DNA of 7,418 nucleotides from assembly GCA_027074515.1 (NCBI GenBank), contig JALTCQ010000072.1, positions 1 through 7,418 on the forward strand. The letters run 5' to 3'. A program made the translations under genes and the position numbers. Below are positions 5,489 through 7,418 of the stretch, in pieces (the first letter of the stretch is position 1; each line of letters starts with the position of its first letter). This DNA comes from Microcaldota archaeon. Its GTDB lineage: Archaea > Iainarchaeota > Iainarchaeia > JAADDC01. Below the pieces are notes generated by a model. That model saw nothing but the letters and a program-made list of their open reading frames with translations, ran no database searches and had not been told where the DNA came from.

Positions 5489-5581
5489 TTTTGTCACCTC
5501 CGCGGCTCAGGGTTGCCCCATCATCCCATCGCAACCTATGTGGTTGCGTGCACGCAGGTTGCCACCTGCGATGCGCCGTGC
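5489..5581 (-). promoter_or_regulatory. Structured 5' leader of the L15e cluster
   Basis: If transcription starts about 25 nt after the TATA candidate (5608-5601), the mRNA has a leader of about 90 nt. It contains hairpin A, CGCAGGT-GGCA-ACCTGCG (5570-5553), and hairpin B, CGCAACC-ACATA-GGTTGCG (5548-5530), with a 4-nt linker. CAT (5573-5571) and ATG (5529-5527) could close both into a three-way junction. Further GCAACC copies at 5562-5557 and 5516-5511 could compete for the GGTTGC of hairpin B. The layout suggests a regulatory leader, perhaps bound by L15e itself; this function is inferred. Confidence 0.5.
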
Positions 5582-5600
5582 AGTGATTGGGAGAAGAATG

Positions 5601-5608
5601 GTTAAAAG
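5601..5608 (-). promoter_or_regulatory. Candidate TATA box of the L15e cluster
   Basis: CTTTTAAC on the minus strand, preceded by the purine-rich GGTAAAAGT (5617-5609) that could act as a BRE. Together they form an imperfect inverted repeat. Expected transcription start is near 5579-5581, just upstream of the hairpins. Confidence 0.45.
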
Positions 5609-5635
5609 ACTTTTACCGTCACGCCGCGGGTGGTG

Positions 5636-5640
5636 AAAAA
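5636..5640 (-). terminator. Weak T5 terminator candidate after IF-5A
   Basis: A T5 run lies 13 bases beyond the IF-5A stop codon on the minus strand, upstream of the L15e TATA candidate. It has no stem-loop; it may partly separate the two transcription units. Confidence 0.3.
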
Positions 5641-5652
5641 TGCTGGGAGCGA

Positions 5653-6063
5653 TTATGCCCCCTTCACGCGGTCGATCTTCCTGTACTCGCCCGCCTCCAC
5701 GTACTCCACTTCCACGCCCGGTTCCAGCTTTGCCTTGAGCTCCTCGTCCTCAGGTAGTGGCAAATCCATGGTCTCGTAGGACTCCATGTCCATGATCTGG
5801 ACGTGGTCTGGCATCACCGCGAGGACTTGGCCGCTCTTCCTCTTGAGCACGGGCGTCTCCACGTCGGCGCCGGAAGGCTTGAGCATCTGCCTCTTCTGAC
5901 CGTCAAACACGCCAACCGCTGTTATCCTCACCTTTGCAGAGCCGTGCTTGCCGGGCGAGGAGATTTGAACGTCAGTAACGCGGCAGACCGCGCCGTCTAT
6001 GAGCACCCATTGGCCCTTCTTGATTCTGTTTGCCTTGACGAACTTTATTTCCATGTCAGCCAT
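5653..6063 (-). CDS. Translation initiation factor IF-5A (aIF5A)
   Basis: aIF5A binds the ribosomal E site and helps peptide bond formation, especially at proline-rich or stalling sequences. Its activity needs a lysine converted to hypusine (or deoxyhypusine). The 136-residue product has the N-terminal SH3-like domain with the modification loop SSPGKHGSAK, in which Lys39 is the expected hypusine site, and a C-terminal OB-fold domain (QVLAVMPDHVQIMDMESYETMDLPLP) of normal length. ATG 6063 is preferred: AGGAGG at 6076-6071 lies 7 nt upstream. A second ATG at 6054 would also leave a plausible N-terminus (MEIKFVKANRIKKG). It precedes the L15e cluster on the same strand by 164 bp and diverges from the DUF2226-like gene across only 41 bp. 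The deoxyhypusine synthase gene is not in the window. Confidence 0.95.
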   Translation of the reverse strand: MADMEIKFVKANRIKKGQWVLIDGAVCRVTDVQISSPGKHGSAKVRITAVGVFDGQKRQMLKPSGADVETPVLKRKSGQVLAVMPDHVQIMDMESYETMDLPLPEDEELKAKLEPGVEVEYVEAGEYRKIDRVKGA

Positions 6064-6104
6064 TTCTGTCCCTCCTTTTTAAACTTCGGCGCCTTTCTAC
6101 ATAT
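6064..6104. promoter_or_regulatory. Compact divergent promoter region, IF-5A and DUF2226-like gene
   Basis: For the plus-strand gene, TTTTAAAC at 6077-6084 is centred 24.5 nt before ATG 6105, so a leaderless mRNA is likely. For IF-5A, the palindrome CATATATG (6100-6107) is the best TATA candidate; it would start the mRNA near 6078, just ahead of the AGGAGG. This element includes the ATG of the opposite gene. Confidence 0.5.
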
Positions 6105-6605
6105 ATGAACATTCCAGCAGGGGACGTGGTGACCCACGCCGCGCCACTGGAACCGCCGAAGTTTTTAGACTTACTCAAAGATTTGGGTAGTCGCTCTTTT
6201 AATGGTTATGTGGCCTGGGTCGGAGAGGGCCTCGACGGACTGGAAGAGGGAACAGTAGTCTTCCTGAACGGCAAGGCGGTGGCCATTGGCTACACTCAGC
6301 TCAAGTATAACCGCTCCTTTGACGGCGAGCAGGCCGTGGCTCCCGCCATGAATGTGATCCGTGCCAAGGATGTTGTTTACTCCGTGGTGAGCCTCACCGT
6401 TCCAAAGGTGAACCTCATCCTGGCGTTCAACGACAAGGCAAAGATATCTCCCATGCCGCCGGAGAAGCTCTGGTCCTTCGTGCCAAAGGAGTATTCCGAC
6501 GAGTACGTGAGGGGAATAATAAAAACACTCCCGCCCTCTGATATAGACAGGATTCGCGTGCTCGCAGAGTACGGCCTCGTGAACGTGAAGGTGGGTGAAA
6601 TATGA
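6105..6605 (+). CDS. DUF2226-like archaeal protein
   Basis: The 166-residue product resembles the archaeal DUF2226 family, whose function is unknown. What can be seen: a start of the type IPxGxVV, a helix FLDLLKDLGSRSF, then FNGYVAW (33-39) and EEGTVVFLNGKAVAIGY (47-63), the family-like alternation of a Gly-containing strand and a strand ending in NGKAVA. A helix GEQAVAPAMNVI, YSVVSLTVPKVNLILAFN, and a C-terminal helix IDRIRVLAEYGLVNV follow. No transmembrane segment, signal peptide or catalytic motif is visible. Start at ATG 6105 with a TATA-like element 24.5 nt upstream and no Shine-Dalgarno sequence. It overlaps the next gene by 4 bases (ATGA), so the two are translationally coupled. Family assignment is from memory of the pattern and is moderate. 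The partner genes suggest a role in a switch or positioning complex. Confidence 0.75.
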   Translation: MNIPAGDVVTHAAPLEPPKFLDLLKDLGSRSFNGYVAWVGEGLDGLEEGTVVFLNGKAVAIGYTQLKYNRSFDGEQAVAPAMNVIRAKDVVYSVVSLTVPKVNLILAFNDKAKISPMPPEKLWSFVPKEYSDEYVRGIIKTLPPSDIDRIRVLAEYGLVNVKVGEI

Positions 6606-7027
6606 TCCAGCGTCTCATATTCCGCTTGTTCGGCTTGGAGGATGCTCCCGAGTACGAGAGGGTGCGCAGGCTTTCTGTCCCCCGCCAGCCAGCACTTCCC
6701 CGGGACGGTGACGTGGAGTCCGTTCTGAACTATCTCCAAGAGAAACACATGGTCACGGGCATATCAATATTCACCGACGAGGGCGCCCTCGTGGCCACCA
6801 CTTTTCCCGAGGACGATGCGATGCACGAGTATTCAGTGTTTGAGCAAGTGGCCTACGAACTCGTGGACGCCACGCACTTCTACGCCCAGCGGGAGGGCGA
6901 ATGGATCATCTCCTTCCGCCACAACAACCACGTCTTCGTCATCCACGCTCCGGCATACCTGAACATGGTTGAGCTGGAGGCCATCGCCCGCGACGCGGAG
7001 AAGCTCCTCTTCAGCATGGGTTGGTGA
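6602..7027 (+). CDS. Roadblock/LC7-like small protein
   Basis: The 141-residue product looks like a Roadblock/LC7 (MglB-like) domain. The alpha/beta pattern is ESVLNYLQEKHMVTGISIFTDEGALVATTF (about 40-69), then a helix EQVAYELVDATHFYA, two strands WIISFRHNNHVFVIHA, and a final helix LEAIARDAEKLLFSMG. Roadblock proteins act as regulators or GAPs of small GTPases (for example MglB on MglA) or as dimeric scaffolds. Residues 1-12 (IQRLIFRLFG) form a basic amphipathic stretch that could touch the membrane. Start ATG 6602 overlaps the previous stop codon; GGTGGGTGA is just upstream. It ends two bases before a MinD/ParA ATPase. No GTPase is visible in the window, so the partner may be the ATPase. 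The fold is inferred from the pattern. Confidence 0.72.
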   Translation: MIQRLIFRLFGLEDAPEYERVRRLSVPRQPALPRDGDVESVLNYLQEKHMVTGISIFTDEGALVATTFPEDDAMHEYSVFEQVAYELVDATHFYAQREGEWIISFRHNNHVFVIHAPAYLNMVELEAIARDAEKLLFSMGW

Positions 7028-7029
7028 CC

Positions 7030-7418
7030 ATGGGCAAAACTATATCCATTGTTTCGGGCAAGGGCGGCGTCGGGAAGACGACCATAGCCGCAAACCTTGC
7101 CGTTGCCATCTCCAAGCTTGGCGAGAAGGTTCTTCTCATCGATGCAGACGTGGCTATGGCCAACATCGCCCTTCTCTTCCGTTTGCAATCTGCACCCATC
7201 ACGCTTCAAGACGTCCTCCTTGGTGAGAGCGACATATTTGACGCCATGTACGAGGGGCCCTTTGGGCTTACGGTGGTTCCCTCTGGCCTTTCTCTTAACG
7301 CTTATCGGCGTATAAACCCAGATAAGCTCAAGTCCGCCGTTGCTGCCGTGAAGAACGACTACGACTACATATTCGTTGACGCGCCGGCAGGCATCGGAGA
7401 CAATGCAATGGCTGCAAT
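7030..7418 (+). CDS. MinD/ParA-family ATPase, 5' part (runs off the window)
   Basis: These deviant-Walker-A ATPases dimerise on ATP, bind membrane or DNA, and position cell components (division site, chromosomes, chemoreceptor arrays, archaella or pili). The 129 visible residues contain the deviant Walker A motif SGKGGVGKTT (9-18, with signature Lys11 and Lys16), switch I-like LIDADVAMANI (36-46, Asp40), and Walker B YIFVDAPAGIG (113-123, Asp117). VVPSG (82-86) is also typical of MinD. The C-terminal part, where an amphipathic membrane-targeting helix would lie, is outside the window, so MinD versus another ParA relative cannot be settled. Start at ATG 7030, two bases after the Roadblock gene stop, with GGTGA just upstream; clearly the same operon. 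Confidence 0.92.
   Translation, partial: MGKTISIVSGKGGVGKTTIAANLAVAISKLGEKVLLIDADVAMANIALLFRLQSAPITLQDVLLGESDIFDAMYEGPFGLTVVPSGLSLNAYRRINPDKLKSAVAAVKNDYDYIFVDAPAGIGDNAMAA

Noticed and set aside
5505..5532. C/D-box guide RNA in the L15e leader
   Set aside because: ATGATGG and CTGA occur on the minus strand, but the C box has a mismatch, the spacing is only 7 nt and no second box pair is present.
5502..5581. tRNA gene in the L15e leader
   Set aside because: The two hairpins do not form a cloverleaf: no T-loop GGTTCAAATCC-like sequence, no 7-bp acceptor stem and no plausible anticodon arm.
5640..5738. Plus-strand short ORF after GGTGGTG, antisense to the end of IF-5A
   Set aside because: Pro/Arg-rich product of about 32 residues from antisense codons; no family and no clear need for it, although a plus-strand TATA-like sequence exists at 5602-5609.

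Overview
This window comes from an archaeal chromosome. Ribosomal protein L15e, IF-5A with a hypusination site, the RNase P proteins Rpp30 and Pop5, a COG1325-type exosome-associated RNA-binding protein, FtsZ, and many TATA-like elements about 25 nt upstream of start codons all point to Archaea, most likely Euryarchaeota in the broad sense. An O6-alkylguanine alkyltransferase fused to endonuclease V is known from Ferroplasma (Thermoplasmata). A Thermoplasmata-related lineage is therefore a reasonable but unproven guess. Coding density is very high and no gene-free stretch exceeds about 165 bases. I see no mobile elements, CRISPR array, tRNA or rRNA.

Layout. (1) 1-509, minus: 5' part of ftsZ, running off the left edge. 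(2) 623-1450, minus: surE. (3) 1473-2396, minus: Ogt-EndoV DNA-repair fusion. (4) 2427-3140, plus: TrmI-type tRNA (m1A) methyltransferase, diverging from the repair gene across a 30-bp gap that holds both promoters. (5) 3176-3517, minus: a small four-helix membrane protein of unknown function, convergent with trmI. (6) 3565-5488, minus: a translation/RNA-processing cluster in the order L15e, exosome-associated protein, Rpp30, Pop5. (7) 5653-6063, minus: IF-5A. (8) 6105-7418, plus: a tight three-gene unit of a DUF2226-like protein, a Roadblock/LC7-like protein and a MinD/ParA ATPase that is cut by the right edge.

How the genes work together. The minus-strand block 3565-6063 is growth-related: ribosome assembly, elongation, tRNA 5' processing and RNA turnover. 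The plus-strand unit starting at 6105 pairs a deviant-Walker-A ATPase with a Roadblock protein and a DUF2226 protein. This suggests a spatial-organisation or switch module, but no function is established.

Expression. At least five genes (surE, ogt-endoV, trmI, rpp30 and the DUF2226 gene) have an AT-rich TATA-like element centred about 24-26 nt upstream of the start codon and no good Shine-Dalgarno sequence, which suggests leaderless mRNAs. In two cases the element contains the stop codon of the gene upstream. L15e stands out with a predicted leader of about 90 nt that contains two 7-bp hairpins and competing partner sequences. This leader and the DUF2226-Roadblock-MinD unit are the best candidates for something not yet described.
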